Assembly: GCA_963777895.1 (NCBI GenBank) | Contig: CAVZSF010000005.1 | Span: forward strand, 682,001-746,000 | DNA: 64,000 bases | Source of the DNA: UBA2241 sp963777895 | GTDB lineage: Bacteria > Actinomycetota > Thermoleophilia > UBA2241 | Reading direction: 5' to 3' | The notes under the pieces: generated by a model | Database searches by the model: none | The model's input: only the letters and a program-made list of their open reading frames with translations | Told to the model about the DNA's origin: nothing | Position numbers and translations under genes: made by a program | In this document: in pieces, positions 7,444 to 17,000 of the stretch | Layout of the letters: each line of letters starts with the position of its first letter | Position numbering within the stretch: the stretch's first letter is position 1

Positions 7444-8361
7444 TTACCCGTTGCCGCCGGGAGGCAGCACCTCATCGTCGGGCCGCGGCGGCTCGTCCTC
7501 CGGGGTTTCGAGCTCTTCGGGCGCGTCGAGGCTTCGCGATGTCGAGAAGATGGGTCCGTCCGGGGTCGGGGCCGAAGCGGCGAGGTCGGGAGGTGTCAGA
7601 GCGTCGGCCCTGGGCGTCACGTCGTCCTCTCCCGGCCTCGGGTCGTCCTCGGCCGGCACCAGGGCAGCGCTGGGGGAGCCGGGCTGGGACTCAGGGGACG
7701 CGTTCTCGGCGAAGGGAAGCCGCCCGGCGGCCGGGGCGTGGAGGGCGTCCTCGAGGGCGGCCAACTGCTCGCTCGTCACCGCCGGCCGACGGGGAGCATC
7801 GCCGCCATCTGGCCCGAGGCGGCGCAGCAGCTTGTCGAACGAGACGGGGAGCCGCGCCCAGTCGGCCGGCGCGAGACCGTCGCGCCGCGCCTCCTCGTCC
7901 AGCGGCTCGCTCGCGACCAGCGGCGTGATGGGCAGCCCCAGGCACTCCACCCGGTAGGGATGCTCGAGATCGAACGGGTCGTCGGGGAAGTCCGCGTACG
8001 GGCGGAAGCGCTCGCACGGGAAGCTCGCCGCCGGTCCACCGACGTGGTAGTCATCCAGCCAACGGCCGCACAGGTGGACGACGTCGCCGTCATCCAGCTC
8101 GACGTACAGATGACGGCCGGCGTAGGGATCGGCGACGATCAAGGCCCGGGTGGCGACGAGCACGTCCATCTGGCCGGCGTCTTCATCTTCGCCCGCGTCA
8201 CCCTCGCCGGCCCACTCGTCGCCGTCCTCCCGGTCGTCGCCCGACTCACCCTGCCTCCCAGTGCCCCCGAGGATCAGGTTCCCGAGGAAGATGATCGCGA
8301 TCACACCCGCGATCAGGGCGAGCAACCCCTTCATGGTCATGACTGCGCCGACGACATCCAT
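7444..8361 (-). CDS. Hypothetical protein with one N-terminal membrane segment
   Basis: This 305-residue protein is not recognised. A single membrane segment lies near residues 9-30 (LLALIAGVIAIIFLGNLIL), followed by a short acidic stretch. A globular region spans about 65-190, with LVATRALIVADPYAG and FDLEHPYRVECLGLPI. The C-terminal ~100 residues are Pro/Glu/Asp-rich and likely disordered. It is probably anchored with the bulk on one side of the membrane. The ATG at 8361 lies exactly six bases after a TATCGT -10 element and so looks leaderless; an ATG at 8340 is an alternative. It diverges from the small membrane protein gene at 8403. Confidence 0.6.
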   Translation of the reverse strand: MDVVGAVMTMKGLLALIAGVIAIIFLGNLILGGTGRQGESGDDREDGDEWAGEGDAGEDEDAGQMDVLVATRALIVADPYAGRHLYVELDDGDVVHLCGRWLDDYHVGGPAASFPCERFRPYADFPDDPFDLEHPYRVECLGLPITPLVASEPLDEEARRDGLAPADWARLPVSFDKLLRRLGPDGGDAPRRPAVTSEQLAALEDALHAPAAGRLPFAENASPESQPGSPSAALVPAEDDPRPGEDDVTPRADALTPPDLAASAPTPDGPIFSTSRSLDAPEELETPEDEPPRPDDEVLPPGGNG

Positions 8362-8367
8362 GCGGAT

Positions 8368-8373
8368 ACGATA
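8368..8373 (-). promoter_or_regulatory. -10 element TATCGT of a leaderless transcript
   Basis: On the minus strand TATCGT is followed by six bases (ATCCGC) and the ATG at 8361, the same geometry as at 2974, 47699 and 52450. Confidence 0.4.
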
Positions 8374-8402
8374 CGGCCGATGTCGCCGGAAAGGGAGAGC
8401 CT

Positions 8403-8645
8403 GTGTCGACGCTGACCACGGTCAGCCTGCTGCTGGGCATCGCGATCGCGCTCTGGTGCGGCTGGTACTGCCGCCGTGTGGCGGGCGAGAAGGGCCGGCG
8501 GCGATTGCTCTGGAGCATCCTCGGCGTCGCGCTGAACGTCGTCGCCGTGCCGGTGCTGCTGGCGCTGCCAGCCAAGCGGGACGCGGTGGATGCCGCGCAG
8601 TCCGGCATCGGTGACGTTCATGAGGCGGATGGGGGCGGCGGCTGA
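8403..8645 (+). CDS. Small two-helix membrane protein
   Basis: An 80-residue protein with a GTG start after GGGAGA. Two hydrophobic segments (about 5-22 and 36-56, the second containing WSILGVALNVVAVPVLL) are separated by a basic loop RRVAGEKGRRR. The C-terminal tail, EADGGGG, is encoded by one arm of a long hairpin that includes the stop codon. No family is recognised. Confidence 0.5.
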   Translation: MSTLTTVSLLLGIAIALWCGWYCRRVAGEKGRRRLLWSILGVALNVVAVPVLLALPAKRDAVDAAQSGIGDVHEADGGGG

Positions 8646-8670
8646 AGCCGCCACCCCCATCCGCCTCATG
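8619..8670. repeat. Near-perfect 25-bp hairpin spanning a stop codon
   Basis: The left arm 8619-8643 and right arm 8646-8670 pair over 25 bp with one mismatch, around a two-base centre. The TGA stop of the gene at 8403 ends at 8645, inside the centre. There is no T-rich tract after it. It may act as a bidirectional terminator or mRNA stabiliser, or be a short palindromic repeat. Confidence 0.8.
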
Positions 8671-8706
8671 ACATGCCATCAGCGTCGCTCGCCGCGCTGC
8701 TTGCTC

Positions 8707-8868
8707 TCAGGCCTTGGCGCCTCCCGACGCTCGCCGCTTCTTCACGGCTTCACGCAGCAGCCATTCGACCTGTGCGTTCACGCTGCGCAGGTCGTCGGCG
8801 GCCCACTTCTCGAGCTGCTTCCACAGCTCGGGGTCGATGCGCAGCAGGTACTGCTTGCGGGCGGCCAT
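8707..8868 (-). CDS. Arc-type ribbon-helix-helix DNA-binding protein (53 aa)
   Basis: The gene encodes 53 residues. A basic strand (KQYLLRIDP) is followed by helix A (ELWKQLEKWAADDL) and helix B (SVNAQVEWLLREAVKKR), the strand-helix-helix plan of Arc-like dimeric repressors, then a short tail. The ATG at 8868 follows GGGAG by 7 bases. It lies 113 bases downstream of the SPFH gene on the same strand, so the two may share a transcript. A perfect 16-bp inverted repeat overlaps its start codon and could be an autoregulatory operator or an mRNA hairpin. No toxin gene is seen beside it. The fold call is good; the target is unknown. Confidence 0.75.
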   Translation of the reverse strand: MAARKQYLLRIDPELWKQLEKWAADDLRSVNAQVEWLLREAVKKRRASGGAKA

Positions 8869-8894
8869 CAGCCGCTCCCGGCTGATGGCCGCCC
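8859..8894 (-). promoter_or_regulatory. Perfect 16-bp inverted repeat over the ribbon-helix-helix start codon
   Basis: The arms 8859-8874 and 8879-8894 are exact complements with a four-base centre. The ATG (8866-8868) lies in one arm and the GGGAG ribosome site overlaps the centre. It could serve as a DNA operator for the encoded repressor, or as an RNA hairpin that hides the start. Confidence 0.6.
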
Positions 8895-8981
8895 AGCGCT
8901 CGTCCGCGACGCCGTCATCGACTTGAGCCTCCTGGAGTTGCCGGCTCTGGTCCGACCGGGATCACGACCCGCACTTCTCCG

Positions 8982-9980
8982 TCACTGATACAGCGTCCCG
9001 GCGTTCACGACGGGGTGCACCTCGGCCTCCCCGCAGAGGACGACCATGAGGTTGCTGATCATCGCCGCCTTGCGCTCTTCGTCGAGCTCGACGACGTGCT
9101 TCTCGCTCAGGTCGCGCAGCGCCATCTCGACCATGCTGGTGGCGCCGGTCACGATCTTGCGGCGCGCCGCGATGATCGCCTCGGCTTGCTGGCGCCGGAG
9201 CATCGCCTGGGCGATCTCAGGCGCGTAGGCCAGGTGGGTCAGGCGCGCCTCGTCGACGACGACCCCCGCCTTGGTCAGACGTTCCTCCAGCTCGACCTTG
9301 AGCGCCTGTGAGACGTCCGTCACGTTGCCGCGCAGGGTGATCTCCTCGTCGCCCTCCTCCTCGCCGTGATCGTAGGCATACGCGGTCGCCACGTGCCGCA
9401 GCGCCGACTCGCTCTGGGTGGAGACGTACTGCTCGTAGTCGTCGACGTCGAAGACCGCCTGGGCGGTGTCCTCGACGCGCCAGATGACGACCGCCGCGAT
9501 CTCCACCGGGTTGCCGCGCTTGTCGTTCACCTTGAGCTTGTCGCCGTTGAGCGTGCGCGCCCGCAGAGACACCTTGTAGCGGCCGAGCGTGCCCGGCTTG
9601 GGCTGACTCTTCTTCTTTCCAATGAGCTGTCCGGCGCCTTTGGAGGCCGCCGTGGCCGACACGCTCCCGTTCGAGTAGAAGGGGTTGCCCCAGCGGAACC
9701 CGCGCTCGCGACTCGTCCCTCTGTAGTCGCCGAAGAGGATCAGCACGCGCGCCTCGTTCGGCTGCAGCGTGAAGAAGCCGATCGATCCGAGGATGGCGAA
9801 GAAGAGGACGACGGACGCGAGCACGAGCAGCTGCCACACGGGCTGCGCCTTGCCGCCGGCGTCGGTGGTCCCCTGGGTGAAGGCCAGGATGAACAGGGCG
9901 GTCGACCCTGCATAGAGCGCGATGTCCAGGATGAGCATCGGCCAGCCACTCGGGGTCCTTGCTTGACGTTCGGTCGACAT
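8982..9980 (-). CDS. SPFH/band-7 domain membrane protein
   Basis: About 332 residues starting at ATG 9980, nine bases after GGAGG. Two N-terminal hydrophobic segments (ILDIALYAGSTALFILAF and LLVLASVVLFFAILGSIGFF) precede an SPFH domain (about 75-280) with LQPNEARVLILFGDYRGT, an arginine/lysine-rich strand, and a coiled region rich in Ala/Glu (QAMLRRQQAEAIIAARR). SPFH proteins form oligomeric membrane scaffolds. The Arc-like gene lies directly downstream. An AT-rich block with an inverted repeat sits upstream and probably controls transcription. Confidence 0.85.
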   Translation of the reverse strand: MSTERQARTPSGWPMLILDIALYAGSTALFILAFTQGTTDAGGKAQPVWQLLVLASVVLFFAILGSIGFFTLQPNEARVLILFGDYRGTSRERGFRWGNPFYSNGSVSATAASKGAGQLIGKKKSQPKPGTLGRYKVSLRARTLNGDKLKVNDKRGNPVEIAAVVIWRVEDTAQAVFDVDDYEQYVSTQSESALRHVATAYAYDHGEEEGDEEITLRGNVTDVSQALKVELEERLTKAGVVVDEARLTHLAYAPEIAQAMLRRQQAEAIIAARRKIVTGATSMVEMALRDLSEKHVVELDEERKAAMISNLMVVLCGEAEVHPVVNAGTLYQ

Positions 9981-10044
9981 GTCCTTCACCTCCGGACGGA
10001 CCGCCTGCCCGCGCCGGGCTCCATCTGGCCGGTCCCGTATATGT

Positions 10045-10059
10045 ATATCGCTATGATAT
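10045..10059 (-). promoter_or_regulatory. Operator-like dyad ATATC-N5-GATAT
   Basis: The perfect 5-bp arms lie in the only strongly AT-rich patch for kilobases (10038-10060), about 65-80 bases upstream of the SPFH start. TATATCG-type dyads resemble sites bound by PadR-like repressors; no such regulator is in the window. Confidence 0.4.
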
Positions 10060-10194
10060 CACGAGGAAAGCACACTTGTCGATGACCATGGAGGAGGGCA
10101 GCTGGCCAAGCTCGTGGTGCGCAGGGACTGGCGGGCGGCGTCACCACCTGGGCTCAGAGACGTCGGCCACGCGCGGGTCGTGTCAGAAGCGGAA

Positions 10195-10224
10195 GGGCCC
10201 GGGGAGCGGATGCTCCCCGGGCCC
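10195..10224 (-). terminator. Terminator hairpin after hdrB
   Basis: Perfect 13-bp arms (10195-10207 and 10212-10224) surround a four-base loop. Read on the minus strand the hairpin is followed by TTCCGCTTCT, a weakly T-rich tail, 70 bases after the hdrB stop. Confidence 0.6.
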
Positions 10225-10293
10225 CTCACATGGCTCCCCACCCCCAGATGGGGTGGTCGGTCCCGTCGGGGACCCTTTGACCCTCCGGCGCCG

Positions 10294-11158
10294 CTAGGCC
10301 ATCACCGGCATGGCGTCGATGAGGTGCTTCTTGAGGCCAAGCGTCTTCTCGTCGAGGCCGATGGCCCGTCCGACGAGCTGGCTCAGGAAAACCACCGGGA
10401 CGCCCTGCCAGTCGGGCTTCCTGCGGGCGATCTCGGTCTGGCGGCCGTCGAGGTTCACCTGGCAGAGCGGGCAGGCCACGACGATCGCCTCGGCGCCGCA
10501 CGCGCGCGCGTCGGCGACGATGCGCCCGACCAGGTCGTCGACGATGCCCTGCTCGGTGAGCGCCAGCGAGGCGCCGCAGCAGTCGGTCTTGTAGTTCCAG
10601 TCGATGGGCTTGCAGCCGAGCGCCTCGGTCACGGCGTCCATGTGCGTCGGGTACTCCGGGTCCTCGGCGAGCGTGACCTTCGGCGGCCGCGTGAGCAGGC
10701 AGCCGTAGTAGCAGGCGACCTTGAGACCCTGGAAGGGACGGGTGACCTTGCCGGCCAGCTGCATCGAGGCCGACGGCGTCGTGGTAGACGTCGACGAGGT
10801 TCTGGACGGTGACGCCGCCGTCGTAGCCGCGGCCCACGACGGCGCGCACGTCGGCGGCGACCTGCTGGTCGCCGGCGACCTCGTGCGCGCCCGTCTTGAA
10901 GCGGCTGAAGCAGGCGGCGCAGGGCACCGCCACGGCGTCGAGCTTGAGGTCCTGCTCGACCTTGGCGAGCTCGTTCACGGGCAGCGCCGTGGCGAGCAGG
11001 CGGTTGATCGAGTGCGCCGCGGTGTTGCCGCAGCACTCCCAGCCCGGGATCTCGACGAGGTCGAGGCCGAGTGACGTGGCGGTCGCCCGGAAGCTGCGGT
11101 CGAACTCGCCGGAGGTGCCGTGCAGCGAGCAGCCGGGGTAGTAGGCGATGCTGCTCAT
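10294..11158 (-). CDS. hdrB: Heterodisulfide reductase-like subunit B (frameshifted)
   Basis: About 288 residues once one frameshift near 10765 is repaired. The protein has two cysteine-rich CCG domains: first YYPGCSLHG, WECCGN and PCAACFSRF; second YYGCLLTRP, KTDCCGASLALTE and CPLCQVNLDGRQ. In HdrB these bind non-cubane [4Fe-4S] clusters. The start (MSSIAYYPGC) overlaps the hdrC stop (ATGA). Together with HdrA, HdrC, MvhD, MetF and MetV it matches the subunit set of the methylene-THF reductase complex known from Moorella. What HdrB reduces in such complexes is not settled; MetF may be the terminal site. Confidence 0.88.
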
Positions 11159-11766
11159 GCGCCGCCTCCCGCGTCCGGCGAGCCGGGGCCGGCCGGCGAA
11201 GCTGCGCCGGCTTGGGTCTCCCTTGCCTTCGTGATGCTCTCGGCGGTCCTGACCATGCGCTCCATGGCCAGCGTGTCGCCGCGCTTCAGCGTCGGGTTGA
11301 TCTTGTTCTTGAGGAGCATCTTGGGTCCGAGCGAGAGCCACTCCATCGCGCTGGTCGGGCGCTTGAGCACGTCGCGCGCGATGAGCTCGACCTCCCACAT
11401 GCGGCCCCAGCGCACGAACGAGTCGTAGTTGTACTTGAGCATCACGGCCGACGGAGCGTCGGGGTGCACCCTGCCGTCGCGCCTGGCGATGATCTTGAGC
11501 TCGTCGATCACCGAGGCCACGTCGATGTCCTGCGGGCAGCGCGTGCTGCAGGTCTCGCAGCCGGTGCACAGCCAGATGAAGCGGTCCTCGAAGATCATGT
11601 CGAGCTGTCCGAGCTGCACGGCGCGCATGATCTGCGACGGGTGCATGCCGGCGTAGGGCGCGACCGGGCAGCCGCTGGTGCAGCGCTTGCACTGGTAGCA
11701 CTTGTAAGGGGTCGTGCCCGAGCCGGCCCTGACCCGGCGTTCGAGTGTCGCGCTGACGGTCGCCAT
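11155..11766 (-). CDS. hdrC: Heterodisulfide reductase-like subunit C
   Basis: The protein of about 203 residues carries two [4Fe-4S] motifs, CYQCKRCTSGCPVAP (about residues 22-36) and CTGCETCSTRCPQDIDV (about 67-83). A helical region follows and then a Gly/Ala/Pro-rich tail. HdrC passes electrons between HdrA and HdrB. It starts 11 bases after the metF stop and overlaps hdrB by four bases. A GTG at 11769 directly before the ATG is an alternative start. Confidence 0.88.
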   Translation of the reverse strand: MATVSATLERRVRAGSGTTPYKCYQCKRCTSGCPVAPYAGMHPSQIMRAVQLGQLDMIFEDRFIWLCTGCETCSTRCPQDIDVASVIDELKIIARRDGRVHPDAPSAVMLKYNYDSFVRWGRMWEVELIARDVLKRPTSAMEWLSLGPKMLLKNKINPTLKRGDTLAMERMVRTAESITKARETQAGAASPAGPGSPDAGGGA

Positions 11767-11776
11767 CACGACACCC

Positions 11777-12727
11777 TCACGCGACCGCCGGCCGCGGCAG
11801 GAGGCCGGCCGTCTCGACGATCTCCGGCACTGCCTCTTCCCACTCGACGGCCATGATGTGCACGCCGGCGACGCCCTCGATCTCGGCGATCTCCTTGATC
11901 ATCTCGACGGCGAGCTTCTTGCCCTCGGCGTGCGCCGGCGGGCCCTTCTCGACCGCCGGCCATGCGGTCGACGATCTCCTGGGGCACGTCCATGCCGGGG
12001 ACGAAGTTCTTCATGTAGCTGCGCCGCGCCGACGCCCTTGAGCGGCGTGAGCCCGGCGAGGATCTTGATCTCCTGGTGCAGGCCCAGTGCGCGGACCTCC
12101 TCCATCCACTTCTTGAACTTGGGGACGTTGAAGATGCACTGGGTCTGCATGAAGTCGGCGCCGGCTTCGATCTTCTTCTTGAGGCGCAGCGCGCGGAACT
12201 CGAAGGGATCGCCGAAGGGGTTCTCGGCGCAGCCGATGAAGAGCCGCGGCGCGACCTCCATCTCGTCGCCGCACTGGAACTTCTTCTCGTCGCGCATGTC
12301 CTTGTACATCTTGATGAGGTTGATGGCGTCGAGGTCGTGGACGCCCTTGGCCTCGGGGTGGTTGCCGAAGCTCATGTGGTCGCCGGTGAGGCAGAGGATG
12401 TTCTTGATGCCCAGAACGGAGGCGCCGAGGATGTCGGCCTGCATCGCCAGCCGGTTCCGGTCGCGGCAGGTCATCTGCATGATGGCCTCGACGCCGTTCT
12501 GCTGTGCCGTGATAGCCGGAGGCCATGGAGCAGATCGCGCACGACGGCCGTCTGGTTGTCGGTGATGTTGACGGCGTCGACGAAGCCCTTGCAGGATCTT
12601 GGCCTTCTTCTCGATGACGCTGCCGTCGGCGCTCTTCGGCGGGCCGCATTCGCCGGTGACGGCGAACTTGCCCGCCGCCAGGATCTTCTCGAGGTTGCGC
12701 GCCGGCCTTGTACCCGTTGTCCGTCAT
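11777..12727 (-). CDS. metF: 5,10-methylenetetrahydrofolate reductase, MetF-like (frameshifted)
   Basis: About 315 residues reconstructed from three frames, with breaks near 12700, 12595, 12520, 12018 and 11950. Visible segments include ECGPPKSADGS near the N-terminus, DAVNITDNQTAVVR, MTCRDRNRLAMQADILGAS, LCLTGDHMSFG, GADFMQTQCIFNVPKF and ILAGLTPLKG, the FAD TIM-barrel signatures of MetF. The last part gives EGVAGVHIMAVEW. The gene overlaps metV (ATGA at 12724-12727). In acetogens this enzyme makes methyl-THF, here probably fed electrons through MetV and the Hdr subunits rather than by direct NADH binding. Confidence 0.88.
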
Positions 12728-13410
12728 ACCGGCTTCGCCTCCTCCTTGACCATCTTGCGGGGGCCGCCGGAGCTGCTCTTGCTCCAGTTCTTCGGCGGCC
12801 GGTCACCTGTACATCAGCTCCTCGCGGCCCTGCGCCTTGAGGCGGTCCCAGATCAGGGCCCAGGCGCAGTCGATGTCTTCCTTCTCGGGGGTCGTCACCT
12901 CGCACTTGCCGTCGTGCGAGCCGCCGCAGGGGCCGTTCATGAGGCTCTTGCTGCAGCGCACGACCGGGCAGATGCCGGCGGTCTCGCCGATGACGCACTC
13001 GCCGCAGGCGCCGCAGCGCTCGAGCCAGACGGCGTGCTCCTGCGGCATGCCCAGCATGTTGGTGTTGACGGCCGGCATCGACGAGCTTGGGTGCGAACTT
13101 CTCGGCCATGCTCTGGATGCCGATGCCGCAGGCCATGCTGAGCGACGACGTCGGCCTCCTCGACCTTGTCGGCGATCATGTCGAGGTACTCCCACTCGCA
13201 CTGGCGGATGGCGGCGGTGTGCTCGACCTCGACCTCGCGGCCGTCGGCCTGCGCCTTCATGCGCAGCTCGCTGGCGAGGATCTCGGCCTCCTTCTCGCCG
13301 CCGGTGAGGCAGATCGCGACGCAGGTGTCGCAGCCGGCGACGAGGACCTTCTTGTGCCCGTCGACGAGCTCCAGGATCTCGTCGAACGGCTTGCGTTCAG
13401 CGGTGATCAT
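12724..13410 (-). CDS. metV: MetV-like zinc protein, partner of MetF (frameshifted)
   Basis: About 228 residues from three frames, breaking near 13145, 13078 and 12808. It has VAGCDTCVAICLTGG near the N-terminus and SMACGIGIQSMAEKF in the middle. The cysteine-rich end CGACGECVIGETAGICP with RCSKSLMNGPCGGS is the MTHFR_C signature of MetV. After the third break the C-terminus reads DRPPKNWSKSSSGGPRK and stops at a TGA overlapping the metF start. MetV is an obligatory partner of MetF in Moorella- and Acetobacterium-type reductases. It overlaps mvhD upstream by four bases. Confidence 0.88.
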
Positions 13411-14044
13411 TCGGCGGGTCCCTTCTCGGAAGTGGCGGCGGGCGGAGAGGCGTCGGGCGCCGGCCGGCTGCGCCGGCCGGCGCCTCGTCCGGCATGGCGA
13501 CGTCCTTGGCGGCGTCGCGGGCCGCGGCGTGCGGCGACACGCCGTGTCGCCGCAGCGGGTTCGGCCCGAGCGCCTTGATGCGCTCGGTGAACTCGGTCGC
13601 GACCTCGGCGAACTTGGCGCCCATGGCCGACGACATGTTGTACATCTCGACGCGCTCGGGCTCGAGGCCGACCTCGGCGAGGAGCTTCTTGACGTACTCG
13701 ACGCGCTTGCGCGCCCAGAGGTTGCCCTTGAGGTAGTGGCACTCGCCCTCGAGACAGCCGGCGGCGTACACGCCGTCGGCGCCGGCCTCGAGCGCGCGCA
13801 GCAGGTGGATGACCTCGAGCTTGCCGGTGCAGGGCAGCTTGATCATGCGGATCGTCGACGGGTACTGCAGGCGCATGCTGCCCGGCCAGGTCGGCGGCCG
13901 CGTACGCGCAGTAGTGACAGGCGAAGACGATGATCTCGGGCTCGAAGTCCGGGATCGACCGGCTTCTTCGGCGCCTCGTCGGCTGCGCCCGTCTCGGCGC
14001 CCGCCACCGGGAGGGCCGCGACGGCGCGTCGGTTCGTCGGCCAT
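13407..14044 (-). CDS. mvhD: MvhD/FrhD-type [2Fe-2S] electron-transfer subunit (frameshifted)
   Basis: About 210 residues. After an Ala-rich N-terminal extension the protein gives EPEIIVFACHYCAYAAADL, then MIKLPCTGKLEV and AAGCLEGECHYLKGN, whose cysteines match the [2Fe-2S] site of MvhD. Frame breaks lie near 13955, 13885 and 13470. The start lies one base after the hdrA stop, and the last codons of hdrA (GGAGGTGAG) serve as its ribosome site. MvhD links HdrA to an electron donor; no hydrogenase or formate dehydrogenase gene lies in this window, so the donor may be NAD(P)H through HdrA. Confidence 0.85.
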
Positions 14045-14045
14045 C

Positions 14046-17000
14046 TCAGCTCACCTCCATGAAGAGCGCCTCTTCCTTGGCGAAGATCTGGTTGTCGGTG
14101 TAGTGGTGCAGGGTGATCGCCTTGACGGGGCACTCGCTGACGCAGATGCCGCAGCCCTGGCAGGCGGCCGCCTCGATCTTGGCCTTCTTCGTGTCGGGCT
14201 CGATGATCGGCACCTCGTAGGGGCAGATGCGCACGCAGGTGAGACAGGCGGCGCACTTGTCCTGGTCGACCTCGGCGACGACGCCGCCGGCTTTGAGGGC
14301 CGGCTTGGCCAGGATGGCCGCGGCCCTGCCGGCGGCGGCGTAGGCCTGGCTGATCGCCTCGTCGATGCCCTTGGGGTAGTGCGCCGCGCCGCAGAGGAAG
14401 ATGCCCTCGCTGGCGAAGTCGACGGGGCGCAGCTTGACGTGCGCCTCGAGGAAGAAGCCGTCCGCCGGTGAGCGGCACCTTGAGGAGCTTGCTGAGCTCG
14501 GCGACGCCGTCGGCCGGCACGGCCGGCGTGGCCAGCACGAGCAGGTCGAGCGGCAGGGTGAGGTCCTTGCCGAGGTACGGGTCGCGGAAGGCGACCTCGA
14601 CCTTGCCGTTGGCGCTCACCTGCGGCTTGGTCGCCTCGTCGTAGCGCGTGAAGATCACGCCCAGCTCGCGCGCCCTGCGTGTAGTACTCCTCGAGGAGGC
14701 CGAAGGTGCGGACCTCCTTGAACCAGACGTAGACCGGCCGGTCGGGGTCGCGCTCCTTGAGCGCGATCGCGTTCTTGATGCTCTGCTGGCAGCAGGTGCG
14801 CGAGCAGTAGGGCTTGTTCTCGTCGAGCGAGCCGGCGCAGAGGACGAAGCCGACGGCGCGGGCCTCGGCGAGCGCCGGATCGTCCGTCCTTGAGCATGCG
14901 CTCGAGGTCCATGCCGGTGACGACCTTCGGGCTGGCGCCCAGGCCGTAGAGCTCGGGGCGCTCCTCCTGCGAGCCGGTGGCGACGATGACGACGCCGTGG
15001 TCGACCGGGGTGCGCTTGGCCTTCTTGGGCTTGCCGTCCTTGCGCGTGCCGCCCTCCTCGATGACGCTGGAGAAGTTGCCGATGAAGCCGTGGAAGTCGG
15101 CGAGCTCGGCCTCGAGGTGGATCTTGACGTTGGGGTTGTCGACGACGCTTGCGCTCGAGCTCGGCGACGAGCGCGGCGGCGTCGCCGCCGCGGATCGTCG
15201 GCGCCGAGCTCGCAGCACGTGGCCGCCGAGCTTGGGGCCGCGCTCGACGAGGTGCGACCTCGTAGCCCATCTCGCCGAGCGCGAGCGCGGCCGTCATGCC
15301 GGCCACGCCGCCGCCGATCACGACCGCGGCGTGGGTGAGCGGCACGTCGACCTTGAAGAGCGGCTCGAGCAGCCGGGCCCGGGCGACCGACATGCGGACG
15401 AGGTCCTTGGCCTTGTCGGTCGCCTTCGCCGGCTCGTCGCGGTGCACCCACGACGCCTGGTCGCGGATGTTGGCCATCTCGAAGAGGAACGGGTTGAGGC
15501 CGGCCTCGCGGAGCGTGTCCTGGAAGATCGGCTCGTGCGTGCGCGGCGTGCAGCTCGCGACCACGACGCGGTTGAGGTTCTCCTTCTCGATCGTCTCGCG
15601 GATGAGCTGCAGCGAGTCGCTCGAGCACGTGTACATCGTGTCGTTGGCGTAGACCACGCCGGGGAGGGTCTTGGCGTACTCGGCGACGTCCTCGACGCCG
15701 ATCACGCCGGCGATGTTCGAGCCGCAGTGGCAGACGAAGACGCCGATGCGCGGCGTCCTCGTCGGCGATGTCGCGCTCGACCGGGTACTCCTTCTCGACC
15801 GTGAGCGTGCCGCGCGAGTCGGCGAGGCCGGTCATCACCTGGGCCGCCGCGGCCGAGGCCTGGGCGACCGAGTCGGGGATGTCCTTGGGCTCGCCGAACG
15901 GCCCGACGACGAAGACGCCCTCGCGGCTCGTCGCCAGGGGCTCGAACTCCTCGAGCTTGCAGAAGCCGTGGCGGTTGAGCTCGATGCCGAGGTGGCCGGC
16001 CGCCTCCTGCGCCTTGCGCGCAGGCTCGAGGCCGGCCGAGAGCACGACCATGTCGTACTCGCTCGGTCTGCATCTTGCCCTGCTCGTCCTCCCAGTCGAT
16101 GAGCAGGTCCTTCGTCAGCGGGTCTTCCTTGATCGTCGAGGGGCGCGAGCGGATGAAGCTCACGCCGCGCTCCTGGGCGCGCTGGTAGAAGGCGTCGAAG
16201 CCCTTGCCCTGGGCGCGCATGTCCATGAGGAAGACCTCGGGCTTGGCCTCGGGCACGTGGTCGATGGTGAGCATCGCCTGCTTGTTGGCGAACATGCAGC
16301 AGACGCTGGAGCAGTACTCGTGCTCCTGGTCGCGCGAGCCGACGCACTGGATGAAGGCGATGCGCGTCGGGTGCTCGCCGTCGGACGGGCGCTTGACGTC
16401 GCCCATGGTCGGGCCCGAGGCGCTCAGCATGCGCTCGTACTCGAGGGCGCTGAGGACGTTCGGGTAGCGGCGGTAGCCGTACTCGCTCGCCTTGCCGGGG
16501 TCGTGCAGGTCGAAGCCGGTCGCCATGACGACGGCGCCGACCTCGACCTCGAACTCCTCGTCGCGCTCGTCGTGCAGCAGGGCGCCCGGGCCGCAGGCGC
16601 GCACGCACTCGAAGCACTCGGAGCAGATCGCGCAGTCGAGGCAGCGCTTGGCCTCGGCGACGGCCTGCTCCTCGGTGAAGCCGGTGTTGACCTCGTCCCA
16701 GGTGACCTTGCGCGCGGCGCCCGGCGAGCTGCGGCATCGGCAGGCGCGCCATGACCTCGGTCTTGGCGAGCGTCTCGTCGTCGGGCTTGGCCTCGTCCAT
16801 GCGGTCGTCCCAGACCGGCACGAGCTCCTCGCCGCGCAGGTGGTTGTGGATGCTGCGCGCCGCGCGCCGGCCGGCGGCGACCGCCTCGATCGCCGTCCAC
16901 GGCGCGCTCGCCGCGGCGTCGCCGCCGGCGAACACGCCGGCGCGGCCCGTGGCGTAGCGTCTGCTTGTCGGTGACGATCTGGCCGCGCTCGACCTCGATG

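Larger units (their letters stand above)
9981..10293. other. Intergenic region between hdrB and the SPFH gene
   Basis: This 313-base interval has no credible gene. It contains an AT-rich operator-like dyad (10045-10059), a strong hairpin (10195-10224) that probably ends the hdr-met operon, and smaller GC-rich hairpins at about 10235-10275. Confidence 0.6.

Noticed and set aside
8707..8868. Antitoxin of a toxin-antitoxin pair
   Set aside because: The Arc-like fold would fit, but no toxin-sized gene is adjacent; the neighbour is an SPFH protein.
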